A DNA stretch of 64,000 bases, taken from contig NC_045134.1 of the NCBI RefSeq assembly GCF_007655135.1, positions 21,848,568 through 21,912,567 of the forward strand, read 5' to 3'. Below the pieces are notes generated by a model. That model made no database searches and was not told where the DNA came from. It saw nothing but the letters and a program-made list of their open reading frames with translations. The position numbers were made by a program, and so were the translations under genes. Below are positions 34,733 to 47,344 of this stretch, one piece after another; positions within the stretch are counted from its first letter, which is position 1, and each line of letters begins with the position of its first letter. This stretch comes from Punica granatum. Taxonomy: Eukaryota; Streptophyta; Magnoliopsida; Myrtales; Lythraceae.

Positions 34733-35268
34733 CATTGAGCTGAACTGGAGAAGAGAAAAGCAAGAGCTAGTCAGTCCTTTGGCAAGACAATCAGCGATGT
34801 GATCCTTAGGGCTGATAAAGCCTATAAGTAACCACCTGTGAAAGACACGCTCTCGAGAAAAATGGTAATCGATTTTGATTTTTTTGGGGCGTACATGAAA
34901 GACTAGGTTAGAAGTGAAATAGATGGTTGAGACATTATCACAAAAAAGTGTTGGAGAATTTGTCATGCAACCGCCCGACCCCCGTAGTAGATATTGTAAC
35001 CAGGTAAATTCATCTGTCATATACAGATAAACTCTCGTAAGGCTCCGTGCTTGATTGGGCAACTGTACGCTGCTTCATGGAGCTCCAAGATATGAGGTTA
35101 GGACCTAGAAAACGAGCAAAATCACTAACTGAACAAAGATCCTCAGATTACTTGCCCAATCTGCATCAAAGAATCCACACAGGAAGGAGATCGAGCCAGG
35201 CTGAAATAGAAGGTCATGAGGGTTTGTGCCCTTGAGATATCGAAGAATACGCTACAATGCTGGCCAAG
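34733..35268 (-). pseudogene. Ty1/copia polyprotein relic (end of RT and RNase H)
   Basis: Minus-strand pieces 'RILRYLKGT', 'FFDADWASN', 'EFTWLQYLLR', 'PTLFCDNVSTIY' and 'KDHIADCLAKGL' appear in the order and spacing of the C-terminal part of copia polyproteins. Stops and frameshifts interrupt the 5' half, and the rest of the polyprotein is missing. The flanking words 'gctaatgaacttctagt' (34,663) and 'gctaatgaacttttagt' (35,294) may be LTR remnants. Confidence 0.8.
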
Positions 35269-36103
35269 TGTAAAAATTCTCTGATGGCAATTAATATGCT
35301 AATGAACTTTTAGTTACTTCTAGCTGCTTTCCTCACAATACTATCAATATCTAAATAACTATGAGAAGAGGTACATTGGTAAACTTTTTTTCACGGGGAT
35401 GGACTCTACCTGCAACAGGGAGAGCAAAACCACCAAAGGACCTTGTGGTCATGAGGATGATTTTCGGGGACAACTTTATTGTGGCAAATTATAAAATTAA
35501 ACGTTTGTTATATGCATATACAAACATTTGCTAGAGATTTTGTGGTCGTCTGAGAAACCCACCGTGATGGGAATTGTTGTGTTGATTGGCTCGTTAAAGT
35601 GTTTATCCCAACTACTTTCATGGGATGCATCAGTAATAGATTCAGATAAGATAATTATGTCACTTCAAAATTAATCCAGTCAGTATCTAATAAGATCAAT
35701 ATTGTAAATAAGAAAATTACGGCACTTCTAAATCTCACACACTAATTAAGTTTTTCTAAGCTATGCCCTAATTAGGGCATAAGATAAGAACTAACAAGTA
35801 AAAGAAAATATTATTCAGCCAAAAAAAAGTAAAAGAAAATATTTAAAATCGCAGCTTTTTTCTTTTTTTGGATGGGACTTTCTAAAATTGCTTCTTTTTC
35901 GGATATATCTAAAATTATGGAGTGAACCATTCTGGATTTTGGTTGGGGGGGAGGGATGGGGGGTGTATATTCTCATTGGTTACTCGAAATTGCTTCTTTT
36001 TTCGGATATATCAAATTTTTACCATTTAAATAGAAGCAGTAAGTTTATCCTCAAATTAAGTTTATTTCCATAAACTCTATTGGAAATACAGCTGTAAAAA
36101 GAG
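35269..36103. other. AT-rich spacer
   Basis: Nothing is recognised beyond a G-rich piece near 35,925-35,965 that echoes the sequence beside the poly-G run ('accattctggat'). Confidence 0.4.
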
Positions 36104-36740
36104 ATATACGTAGTATTGTGATTCTAACTATATTGATGATCTTTCCCTATTTTTAACGAAAATCATTTTGAATTCTTGTTCGAGTTTATCCTTACGTTAG
36201 TTACCTTCAATCATATAGAATCTATCAAAATAAAATTACCACTCGCCCAAAAAGTAAGACCAATACGCTTTTATTATTATAGATTTTACATATAAATTCG
36301 CATTTTGAAAAATTTACGCAAGATATTTCTTTTCATTAGGAGCTTTTGCTCTGAGTTGTACACCGGAAAAAATAAAGATATAGAGAGATAATGAACATTA
36401 TTGAGCAACCCGCAAAAGGAAAAAAAAGAAAAAAAAGAACAACATGATTGATCAATGATCTAATACAATGTGACTTAATCGAATGGCTGGAATCAATTTT
36501 TTTCTTTTTTTCCCAATCAACCTGGCCCGGCACCATTTTAGAGGAAGAGAAATTAAGCTAGAAATCCTCACTCGAATATGTACATGACTAATAGAGATAC
36601 GTAATACAAGGTAGGAAATCATCGAATCCGCTATTTTAGGAATTAAGATCACATATCAATTAATGAAATACCTTTTTTTTTATATGGATTAATGAAATAC
36701 ATTTATGTTAACCTCACAGCCTCACCATACTTATCAACAA

Positions 36741-36797
36741 ACGTCCACTTCATCGATCGATTAGGTTGATCTTTCTCCCAGCCACTCCTATAAAAAG
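36741..36797 (+). promoter_or_regulatory. Proximal promoter of gene D
   Basis: An ACGT core lies at 36741-36744, TTAGGTTGA at about 36761-36769, and TATAAAAAG at 36789-36797, 90 bases before the ATG. Order and spacing match gene E exactly and gene A approximately. Unlike gene A, no CACGTG G-box was seen here. Confidence 0.55.
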
Positions 36798-36878
36798 CCC
36801 ATAAAATGCATACGTACTGAAACCCTAAGACATTTTCAAGACTCAACGATAACACGGATACCTTCGTGTCCAAAAACA

Positions 36879-38375
36879 ATGGCGAGAAAACTATATCGCT
36901 CGACTTATTTCCCTTTAATTCTTCTAAGCTTCGCATGGGCATTCAGCGGAGCCTTAAGTAGCAAAGATGATAAGTGTGGACGACCCATCAAAGCTAGTGA
37001 TACGGATCGGGTTCAGTTTGCAATGAACCTCGAGTTCTTGGAGGCTGAGTTCTTCCTGAACGGGGCATTGGGGCACGGACTCGACTCTATCACCCCTTAC
37101 CTTGCCAAGGGTGGGCCGCCGCCTGTAGGGGCAGAAAAGGCCAATCTTGACCCGGTCACTCAACGGATAATCGAGGAATTCGCATACCAAGAAGTTGGTC
37201 ACCTTAGGTAATATACGGAAATACTTCTTATTTACTTTCTAGCAAGCAAAAATTTTATGTCTTTGAGAAGTTTCCGCAATTCAGAGCTGTGTACTAATGA
37301 AAATAATTAGTTAGACGACCTTCTAAATTCCTATTTGGTATGTTAAAATGAAATATATGAGAATTTGTGTGGTGATATGATACCACTCCATTCCTATTGT
37401 ATTCGATCATACCACACATGATAATTACCGATTTCATTAGAAAAGATTGACAGGTATCTCTTTAAAAGTTCGAATGTTTAGACAATCATGCGAGATTACT
37501 CTCTATTATTATTAGTAATATTTATTTATTTCATCAGTTGAAAAGGAAGGCAAATTGATTACTCTCTATTATACCTCCTGCACAACAAGAATAAGGTTTC
37601 TAAAGAATTTTCTCTCTCTCGATTGAAACATTTCAGGGCAATCTACACAGAGGTTGGTGGAATCAAACGACCTCTGTTGAATCTCAGCGCCCAGAACTTC
37701 GCACATATAATGGACGAAGCAGTTGGCAAGAAATTGCAACCACCATTCAACCCTTACCGCAATTCGATCAACTATGTCTTGGCTTCATACGCGGTCCCAT
37801 ACGTTGGATTAGTCGGTTATGTGGGCACTATTCCGTACCTCTCCAACTTCACTGCCAAAGGCGTAAGCTCCATCCTATATTAATCTTAACCAATCTTTCC
37901 TAGCTAATTAATATGAGTGTACATGTTGAATGGTCTTATTGCATATAAAACATATACCAGTACATAGGCTCTAATATGTGTGCCTCCCGACATGCATGCT
38001 CAGTTGATCGCGTCTCTCTTGGGTGTGGAGTCGGGTCAGGATGCGGTGCTGAGGGCATTGCTCTACGAGAAGGCAACCCAAAAGGTGGCTCCATACAACA
38101 TCACGGTGGCGGAGTTCACAAACAAAATCTCTATGCTCCGAAATAGGCTGGCAAATTGTGGCATCAAGGATGAGGGCGTTATTGTACCTCGCAAGCTTGG
38201 AGCCGAGAACCGGACCACAAGTAACATCCTATCTGCAGACTCGTATTCAAGATCGTATTCTCGAACTCCTCAGGAGATCGTCAGAATTGTGTATGGAACA
38301 GGGAGCGAGTCCAAGCCTGGAGGGTTTTATCCCCACGGCGCAAACGGCCGTATCGCAAAAAGCTTCCTTTCTTGA
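36879..38375 (+). CDS. Desiccation-related protein PCC13-62-like, copy D (intact, 3 exons)
   Basis: Exons 36879-37207, 37637-37862 and 38004-38375 join in frame to 308 residues, with GT-AG introns at the same places as in copy A. Residues 1-27 are a signal peptide (MARKLY..., hydrophobic core to about residue 22). The ferritin-like helix LEFLEAEFF spans 51-59 and QEVGH 104-108. Exon 3 opens LIASLLGVESGQDAV, and the protein ends in GGFYPHGANGRIAKS. It is shorter than copy A mainly in the segment after the signal peptide. It differs from copy E at one residue visible by eye (Asp31 against Ala31). A secreted, dehydration-associated role is inferred from the family. Confidence 0.9.
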
Positions 38376-39237
38376 TCGATAAATGTATAACGTCATAAGG
38401 CTGATATGAGTAAAATAATCGCTTCTTCTAAAACCATGCCGACGAACTCTCTTGTACTCATACAGGATCAGCGCTGAGAAATGCATTATGTATATAGATA
38501 CTCGATGCGTCTTAATTAAAAAATTGGCAATTTATTCAGTAGATCATTGAGTCCACGAGATATTCACGGCATATCAGCTAAGCAACATGAGTTAAACTTT
38601 CTTCGTCACTGACTTAGGTCTGATCATAAAATGTTTCTACTAGTTTTATAACTCGTCGACATGGACCTCAGATTGCGAACTCCATTACATCTCATTATTA
38701 GAAATTTTCAATTTTGTGCAGTTACGTGCATTACACATAACTATAGTCTAAAGCATCACAAATTCACTATATGGCTAGTTGATACAGCTAAGTGTCCTCC
38801 CTATATCGAGACAAACCTTCTTGTTCTTCCAGAAATTCTTGCGAATGCACTCTTTCGTTCAATTGTCGTGTATACGTGAACCATCTAGTATGGTGATTAT
38901 AACAACTTATTTAGGGACATTCCATTTTCGATCACTCGGGAACAATTTTTCATGCTGATGAACCCCGTATGAAGTTTAATTAGACTCTTAGTGTATCCTT
39001 GAAGCTGGGCTTCGTGTAAAAAGAAAAGGCCCAAACCCACATAGAGCCCATAAAGACCAAGTCCACGATTTGCGTAAGCTCAAATTAGGCACACTGGGGC
39101 TCATTGACATACATACAATGGCATTAAGCAATAAAACTCGAGAATTGGGTTCAGTGCAATGACATTTTACTTCAATTTAGACTAAAAGATCTTGTGATGT
39201 TTGATTCTCACCTCAGGACTTCACACGCAGATATATA

Positions 39238-39275
39238 CTAGTGAATTTACACGTGCGTTACACGTGAAACCTTCT
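39238..39275 (-). mobile_element. Candidate Helitron 3' terminus (duplication unit 1)
   Basis: On the minus strand, a CACGTG-TAACG-CACGTG hairpin is followed by TAAATTCA, CTAG and a host T. The same structure is at 42706 in the second duplication unit. The body would extend rightward past the unit border. Confidence 0.45.
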
Positions 39276-40202
39276 TTGATAAAGTTAAAATACATAATAC
39301 TCGAATGATAAAATATACAAGAAAACTGTTTTACAAAAGAAATATATAAACTATAAGTTCATTAATAGTATATCATTTTGAATGGATTTATGAGTATTTC
39401 TAGTTAGAAATCTATTCTTACTTTAATTTATAAATAAATAAATAAAATAATTAATAATATCTATAAATGTTGACAACTTGGCCTTTTTGTTATATCTAGC
39501 ATTTTCTTTAATTGAAAAAATTATGAATTATGAGTTTATGATATGTAAATATCTAAATAACTATATACGTAGTATTGTGATTCTAACTATATTGATGATC
39601 TTTCCCTATTTTTAACGAAAATCATTTTGAATTCTTGTTCGAGTTTATCCTTACGTTAGTTACCTTCAATCATATAGAATCTATCAAAATAAAATTACCA
39701 CTCGCCCAAAAATTAAGACCAATACGCTTTTATTATTATAGATTTTACATATAAATTCGCATTTTGAAAAATTTACGCAAGATATTTCTTTTCGTTAGGA
39801 GCTTTTGCTCTGAGTTGTACACCAGAAAAAATAAAGATATAGAGAGATAATGAACATTATTGAGCAACCCACAAAAGGAAAAAAAAGAAAAAAAAGAACA
39901 ACATGATTGATCAATGATCTAATACAATGTGACTTAATCGAATGGCTGGAATCAATTTTTTTCTTTTTTTCCCAATCAACCTGGCCCGGCACCATATTAG
40001 AGGAAGAGAAACTAAGCTAGAAATCCTCACTCGAATATGTACATGACTAATAGAGATACGTAATACAAGGTAGGAAATCATCGAATCCGCTATTAGAGGA
40101 ATTAAGATCACATATCAATTAATGAAATACCTTTTTTTTTTGGATAAGGATTAATGAAATACATTTATGTTAACCTCACAGCCTCACCATACTTATCAAC
40201 AA

Positions 40203-40259
40203 ACGTCCACTTCATCGATCGATTAGGTTGATCTTTCTCCCAGCCACTCCTATAAAAAG
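40203..40259 (+). promoter_or_regulatory. Proximal promoter of gene E
   Basis: ACGT at 40203, TTAGGTTGA at about 40223, and TATAAAAAG at 40251-40259. Identical in layout to gene D. Confidence 0.55.
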
Positions 40260-40340
40260 CCCATAAAATGCATACGTACTGAAACCCTAAGACATTTTCA
40301 AGACTCAACGGTAACACGGATACCTTCGTGTCCAAAAACA

Positions 40341-41838
40341 ATGGCGAGAAAACTATATCGCTCGACTTATTTCCCTTTAATTCTTCTAAGCTTCGCATGG
40401 GCATTCAGCGGAGCCTTAAGTAGCAAAGATGCTAAGTGTGGACGACCCATCAAAGCTAGTGATACGGATCGGGTTCAGTTTGCAATGAACCTCGAGTTCT
40501 TGGAGGCTGAGTTCTTCCTGAACGGGGCACTGGGGCACGGACTCGACTCTATCACCCCTTACCTTGCCAAGGGTGGGCCGCCGCCTGTAGGGGCAGAAAA
40601 GGCCAATCTTGACCCGGTCACTCAACGGATAATCGAGGAATTCGCATACCAAGAAGTTGGTCACCTTAGGTAATATACGGAAATACTTCTTATTTACTTT
40701 CTAGCAAGCAAAAATTTTATGTCTTTTGAGAATTTTCCGCAACCCAGAGCTGTGTACTAACGAAAATAATTAGTTAGACGACCTTCTAAATTCTTGTTTG
40801 GTATGGTGAAATGAAATATATGAGAATTTGTGTGGTGATATGATATCACTCCATTCCTATTGTATTCGATCATACCACACATGATAATTACCGGTTTCAT
40901 TTGAAAAGATTGACAGGTATCTCTTTAAGAGTTCGAATGTTTAGACAATCATGCGAGATTACTCTCTATTATTATTAGTAATATTTATTTATTTCATCAG
41001 TAGAAAAGGAATGCAAATTGATTACTCTCTATTATACCTCCTGCACAACAAGAAGAAGGTTTCTAAAGAATTTTCTCTCTCTCGATTGAAACATTTCAGG
41101 GCAATCTACACAGAGGTTGGTGGAATCAAACGACCTCTGTTGAATCTCAGCGCCCAGAACTTCGCACATATAATGGACGAAGCAGTTGGCAAGAAATTGC
41201 AACCACCATTCAACCCTTACCGCAATTCGATCAACTATGTCTTGGCTTCATACGCGGTCCCATACGTTGGATTAGTCGGTTATGTGGGCACTATTCCGTA
41301 CCTCTCCAACTTCACTGCCAAAGGCGTAAGCTCCATCCTCTATTAATCTTAACCAATCTTTCCTAGCTAATTAATATGAGTGTACATGTTGAATGGTCTT
41401 ATTGCATATAAAACATATACCAGTACATAGGCTCTAATATGTGTGCCTCCCGACATGCATGCTCAGTTGATCGCGTCTCTCTTGGGTGTGGAGTCGGGTC
41501 AGGATGCGGTGCTGAGGGCATTGCTCTACGAGAAGGCAACCCAAAAGGTGGCTCCATACAACATCACGGTGGCGGAGTTCACAAACAAAATCTCTATGCT
41601 CCGAAATAGGCTGGCAAATTGTGGCATCAAGGATGAGGGCGTTATTGTACCTCGCAAGCTTGGAGCCGAGAACCGGACCACAAGCAACATCCTATCTGCA
41701 GACTCGTATTCAAGATCGTATTCTCGAACTCCTCAGGAGATCGTCAGAATTGTGTATGGAACAGGGAGCGAGTCCAAGCCTGGAGGGTTTTATCCCCACG
41801 GCGCAAACGGCCGTATCGCAAAAAGCTTCCTTTCTTGA
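40341..41838 (+). CDS. Desiccation-related protein PCC13-62-like, copy E (intact, 3 exons)
   Basis: Exons 40341-40669, 41100-41325 and 41467-41838 join in frame to 308 residues. Exon 2 and exon 3 encode the same residues as copy D; exon 1 differs at residue 31 (GCT for GAT). Signal peptide, ferritin-like helix (51-59), QEVGH (104-108), sequons and C-terminal GGFYPHGANGRIAKS are all kept. An upstream open stretch from 40951 merges into exon 2 because this intron lacks stops in that frame, but the acceptor TTTCAG (ending 41099) and comparison with copy A place the exon start at 41100. Function as for copy D; a dosage effect is possible. Confidence 0.9.
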
Positions 41839-42705
41839 TCGATAAATGTATAACGTCATAAGGCTGATATGAGTAAAATAATCGCTTCTTCTAAAACCAG
41901 GCCGACGAACTCTCTTGTACTCATACAGGATCAGCGCTGAGAAATGCATTATATATATATAGATACTCGATGCGTCTTAATTAAAAAAATGGCAATTTAT
42001 TCAGTAGATCATTGAGTCCACGAGATATTCACGGCTTATCAGCTAAGTAACATGAGTTAAAACTTTCTTCGTCACATAAGATGTTTCTACTAGTTTTATA
42101 ACTCGTCGACATGGACCTCAGATTGCGAACTCCATTACATCTCATGATTAGAAATTTTCAATTTTGTGCAGTTACGTGCATTACACATAACTATAGTCTA
42201 TAGCATCACAAATTCACTATATGGCTAGTTGATACAGCTAAGTGTCCTCCCCATATCGAGACAAACCTTCTTGTTCTTCCAGAAATTCTTGCGAATGCAC
42301 TCTTTCGTCCAATTGTCATGTATACGTGAACCATCTAGTATGGTGATTATAACAACTTATTTAGGGACATTCCATTTTCGATCACTCGGGAACAATTTTT
42401 CATGCTGATGAACCCCGTATGAAGTTTAATTAGACTCTTAGTGTATCCTTGAAGCTGGGCTTCATGTAAAAAGAAAAGGCCCAAACCCACTTAGAGCCCA
42501 TAAAGACCAAGTCCATGATTTGCGTAAGCTCAAAGTAGACACACTGGGGCTTAAATATCTCAGGGAATACGTGACAAACATACAATGGCATTAAGCTATA
42601 AAACTGCGAGAATTGGGCTCAGTGCATTGGCATTTGACTTCGATTTAGACTAAAAGATCTTGTGATGTTTGATTCTCACCTCAGGACTCCACACACAGAT
42701 ATATA

Positions 42706-42743
42706 CTAGTAAATTTACACGTGTGTTGCACGTGAAACCTTCT
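42706..42743 (-). mobile_element. Candidate Helitron 3' terminus (duplication unit 2)
   Basis: On the minus strand, the hairpin (CACGTG ... CACGTG with a GCAAC-type loop) is followed by TAAATTTA, CTAG and a host T, parallel to 39238. Confidence 0.45.
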
Positions 42744-43011
42744 TTGATAAGGTTAAAATACATAATACTCGAATGATAAAATATACAAGAAAACTCTTTT
42801 ACAAAAGAAATATATAAACTATAAGTTCATTAATAGTATATCCTTTTAAATGGATTTATGAGTATTTTTAGTTAGAAATCTATTCTTACTTTAATTTATA
42901 AATAAATAAAACAAAAAATAATTAATAATATCTATAAAGGTTGACAACTTGGCCTTTTTGTTATTTCTAGCACGAATTTTTTTAATTGAAAAATTATGAA
43001 TTATGAGTTTA

Positions 43012-45850
43012 TTATAACATCTAGTGCGCCATCACTTTCTTGTCAATTTTAGCGGATTTTTCTAGCATGGCACTAATATTGTAGACATGGCACATGGAAA
43101 TCTACCAAGTGGAATCCATGGATATTTAAATGTTAATTAAAACTAAAAATTATTAAAGGAAACTAATAATATTCACAAAAAATATTTCATTTAATTTTAT
43201 AATAAAGTAAAAAATATTAAATTTGGTGGAAACATATATGTATATATATTGATAATATTATTTAGATATGTGTAACATAAAAATGTATATATAAAATTCA
43301 CATACTAATGACAAATCACTATATCTAAATATATGTATCGGTTATTGTACAATTTTACGAAATTATCCCCATTATTTTTACTCTATTGAAGAAAAGTAAA
43401 ATTGAAAGCAAGAATAAAACTATAAAAGTGCTCAAATTTTAAACTCATATAGCTTATCTCGCTCCTCCATCAATTTACATGTGGTCATCTTCTACTCCAC
43501 CTTTTACTTGTTTCTTTTCAACCGCCACTCCATCTCTATCTCAATCTAAGTTATTTTTCTTTTCTTTCACTAATTTTTTTTTTCAATTTTCATCATAACT
43601 TTTTAAAATTTTTTAATAATAGCACAACTATGTAGAATTACAAATGATATTTAATGATGTAAATACAGAGGTAACGTTTTAAACTATGTTTTTCTTGCAT
43701 TGCGTGTAGTGCTGGTGCAGAATCTAGAATATGAATAATAAAAATATAATAAGTGCGATTAAAATATTGGAAATGATTTTTTAGAAAATGAAATTAATGC
43801 AATTTAAGAATAATTTATTTCAAGAAATTTTTTCTAGTTGATATATTTTTCTAACTTGATCTTTAAAATACTGGAAATGATTTTTTAAAAATGAAATTAA
43901 TGCAATTTAAATATAAATTATTTCAAGAAAATTTTTCTAGTTGATATATTTTTTGACTTGATCTTTCATTTCAATAGAATATCCTAAAGATAAAATAGAG
44001 AAATGAATTTTTATTTTTAATAAAAGTTTACAAAATAATTAATAGAAATATTATTTTCACGAGTAGTCTTACAACGACACCCATATCTCGAAAATTAAGA
44101 AAAAATCATACCCAAATCAATCGAAAAATTCTGAAAATTAAAGACCTTAAGGGTATGGTTTAAGTTTTAAGAAGAAAATTGGAAGGAAGTGGATTGGACC
44201 CGATTTTACGTAAATTTAATTTCAGTTACAAGCTGATAAATTGTATTGATAATTGATATTAGATTTACGTTGAAAGCAACTTATCTTTCCATTTTTACAC
44301 ATGTATCTAGAGCAAGAAAGAGACTGTATCTAGAGCTCGTGAAGGAGGATATTAACAGCATGAGGATTTTAAGCTTGTGCAACATTATTAGTAGGTAGTA
44401 GAGGCAAGCACTACAGTGGTAATGGATAAAACGGTAGTCAGTGTCTATGAACAGAAGATAAAGAAGTGAATAAGAATATGAAGAGAATAAGAAATCTGAG
44501 ATAAGAGAAAATAAAATTAAATAAAAAAGAAAGTAATGATGTGGTATCTCTTTTCTTTCAAACTCTTCTTCTCTTTCTTTCTTTTTTATTCTTTCAAATG
44601 CATACTTTTGTATCCATAAAATCTCATAAAAAATGTGATTGGGACTTCAAAAATAAATTACAGATGGCATAATGTCTTAAATAATTTTTAAATAAATAAA
44701 TATAAATTTTTGAAAAATTCGTCAAAAGATATAAATTTTTAAATCACAAGATATATATCAGTAACTCATTAGAAAATATCAATATATAAAACAATTTTAA
44801 AAAATTCTTAATATAAATTTTGAAAATCCATCGATACAAATGTAAGTAGGAAACAGAGAGAGGAACAGTTAGCGTTGAACAGAGAAGTTATTTCATATTT
44901 GATAAGTTCGTCAGAATTAATAATTATGGGAAAGAACATGCTAGGTAGTTTTTTTATAGTAAAAAAGTATAAATGATGCCTTGAAATTGAAATATCATGA
45001 GAAAGAATATGTAAGTTAGTTTTTGAAACTTGAAAAAATATAAAAGGATTATGGTCGAAGAAAGAGAACTGGAACTTTTTATCCAATGATTAGCAAAGTC
45101 AAAGAATAAGAATAATTAAGAGGAGAAGTAATTAAAACCGATAGAGATAATTGAAAGGATACAAATGTAAATAGGAAAGGGATGGAATGAACTGTGAACG
45201 TCGAATGAAGAAGTTATTTCATGTTTAATGCTTTTTTAGAGAATAATTATGAGAAAGAACATGCTAGGTAGTTTTATAATATAGAATTATGAAAGGGCAT
45301 TTAAGTCTAAAGTTCATGAGAAATAATACGTAAAAGTTAGTTTTTCTATTAAAAAGAATAAAAGGATGTTGTGCTATTGAAAATATGTGATGTTTAGTCG
45401 CATTCGTATTATTTGAGTAAATGATAAAATAGTAATATTATTAATTTATCAAGAGTAAAAAGGAAAAAAAAGTTTAAGAAACACTTTGGGAGTGGTCGTA
45501 CTTTAGGAGAGATGTACAAAGTTTAACTCGGTTGAGACAATATATGATCAAACATGTAAGATAACGAATGTTAAGAATAAGTGATGAATAGAGAGTTGAA
45601 AGTGTATGAGAAAAAGTCATACTAACAAAATACACTAAAAGTGTGGGAGTAAAAAAAAAAGAAAAGAAATATAAAAATTTTACGAAGGATACGAGTATTT
45701 TTTTTGAATAAAAATTGGGAAAATATGAAAATTTAAAAATAATCATGTGATTCATAGCAATGAGACAAAGAATGTCTGAACATATTAGGACAACAGACAT
45801 TTAAAATGAACATATAGTGCAATGAAATTTTGAAATTATAAATCTTTATG
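43012..45850. other. AT-rich DNA with two degenerate tandem repeats
   Basis: A unit of about 105 bases occurs twice at about 43,761-43,865 and 43,866-43,971 (sharing 'gaaattaatgcaattta' and 'ctagttgatatattttt'). A longer, weaker repeat joins about 44,828-44,960 to 45,155-45,275 (sharing 'gaagttatttcat' and 'gaaagaacatgctaggtag'). Many short open frames occur, but none is convincing. Confidence 0.5.
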
Positions 45851-46452
45851 AAATTTCACAAAAAACCTAAATTTTGTAAAACATCTCAGTTTTGTCCTAA
45901 ATTTTGTTTTGTAACAAAAAAAACCACATGTTTTGAGAATCGTCTCAAATTTGACCTCCCGTTACCTTTCTGATAAGTTTGCCATCTATTGCCTACATGG
46001 ACTTCACGGGACCCACAAAATTTACACATCATCTGATCATCTTCTCTTTTCTTTGCAGAATAACCTAAATTTTCAGAAAAGTCTCAGTTTTGTTCCAAAT
46101 TTTGATTTGTAATTTAAAAAAATATATATTTTAAAATTTTCTCAGAAATGGTCCATGAGAGGAGATGCTAGCCGGGGCCGACTTTAGGAGCAAAAACATA
46201 TGGTTTTTTTCATTACAAATCAAATTTATGATGAAATTGAGACTTTTTTGAAAATTTGATTTTTTTTTATTTAACCTATCTTATTTGTTTATTGATTTAT
46301 GTCTGAAGTTAACAATCCATGTATGCAAAATTGACGGAATTTATAACGAATGTCATTTTTTAGACAATTTAGAAAACTTATGGTTTGTTTTGTAATAAAA
46401 CAAAATTTATGACAAAACTGAGACGTTTTACAAAACTTATGTTTTTTTTATG
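45851..46452. mobile_element. Candidate foldback element without clear target duplication
   Basis: The left region ('aaattttgtaaaacatctcag', 'ttttgtcctaaattttg') is an inverted match to the right region ('caaaatttatgacaaaactg', 'agacgttttacaaaactta'). Intermediate copies of the same words occur near 46,080 and 46,220, suggesting nesting. Its style matches the other Mutator-like foldbacks. Confidence 0.5.
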
Positions 46453-46631
46453 TAATTTGCCCAATAATAATAGAACAAACATACATGTGATGAAAGACTA
46501 ACTTAGTTGAGAGAGATGTGGGGCAATAAAGCGTCGAAATAGAGCAATGAATAGAAAGAGCCGGTTTATATATATTGTGAAAATGTGCGATCAAAAGTCA
46601 CAAGTCAAAAAAGTGCGATAAAAAATTATGA

Positions 46632-47320
46632 GAGTATAAAGACATTTTTGAAATATTAAAAATTGGACAAATTTATCGTACTTTTATGTATATATATATA
46701 TATAAATACGCTCATTACTTCAACTTGTATATATAGCTTCTGAGAATTTACAGTATGACCACATATGAAATGGGAGAATTTTAATAGAACTATGTCGGGA
46801 CGAAATTATGTTATTTTCTTCTTATCCGGATTGTTCACATTGTATCACCGATATACTTTGTTATATGATACGTACTACATCGACTTCTTCAAGAGAAAAC
46901 TTACAAGCCGAGTCTTATGAAATCGTACACTTGCAAGAGGGGAAATCGTTAACATACATAATCCAAGATAGTCGAGTTCCAGCATGCTTGAAATCCACGC
47001 CAAGGCTATTGGAAAGGAAAATTCGCCGGGCAGACTTTGCGCTCTCCCATAGTAGAGAGTTCCATTCCATCGGTAAAAAAGTGAGAACATTCGTCATGAT
47101 TAGTCATTGTTCTTTTCGTCTCAAAGCTTCAAGATAATATATGCTATGGCAAAGGATGGAGGGTATAATAATCGTGTTTTATTGTTTTCATTCTCATAAT
47201 TAAGTTTTTTTTTTATCTCAAAGTTTAATAGACTTCCGACTAATTCCGTTTACACCAGATCAGTCTACTAAAAAATAAAGCTCTCCAGCGTGTATTATCT
47301 TCATCCATAAAACTCAAACT
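46632..47320. repeat. Duplicated segment A (first copy)
   Basis: Homologous to 51868-52595 from 'gagtataa' through the inverted SINE tail. Both copies contain a partly conserved open frame (here 46808-47137; 'QEGKSL', 'IQDSRVPACLKSTPRLL', 'LSHSREFHSIGKK'). I do not recognise it; it could be an old captured gene fragment or a chance frame. The right end overlaps a minus-strand S1 SINE at about 47,240-47,340. Confidence 0.65.
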
Positions 47321-47344
47321 CGAGTCAGAAATTAAAATTCTCGT

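Larger units (their letters stand above)
36104..39538. repeat. Tandem duplication unit 1 (contains gene D)
   Basis: Starts at 'atatacgtagtattgtg' and ends at 'gaattatgagttta'. It is almost the same as 39563-43011, including promoter, introns and 3' flank, with a scatter of single-base differences and small indels. A 24-base spacer separates the units. Confidence 0.92.
39563..43011. repeat. Tandem duplication unit 2 (contains gene E)
   Basis: Second copy of 36104-39538, offset by about 3,460 bases. Differences increase in the 3' flank (for example near 42,075 and 42,545, where short stretches are missing or added). Confidence 0.92.

Noticed and set aside
40951..41099. Alternative long first exon merging into exon 2 of gene E
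   Set aside because: Gene D lacks this extension, and the acceptor at 41098-41099 with the exon 1 donor at 40670 gives the family protein in frame.
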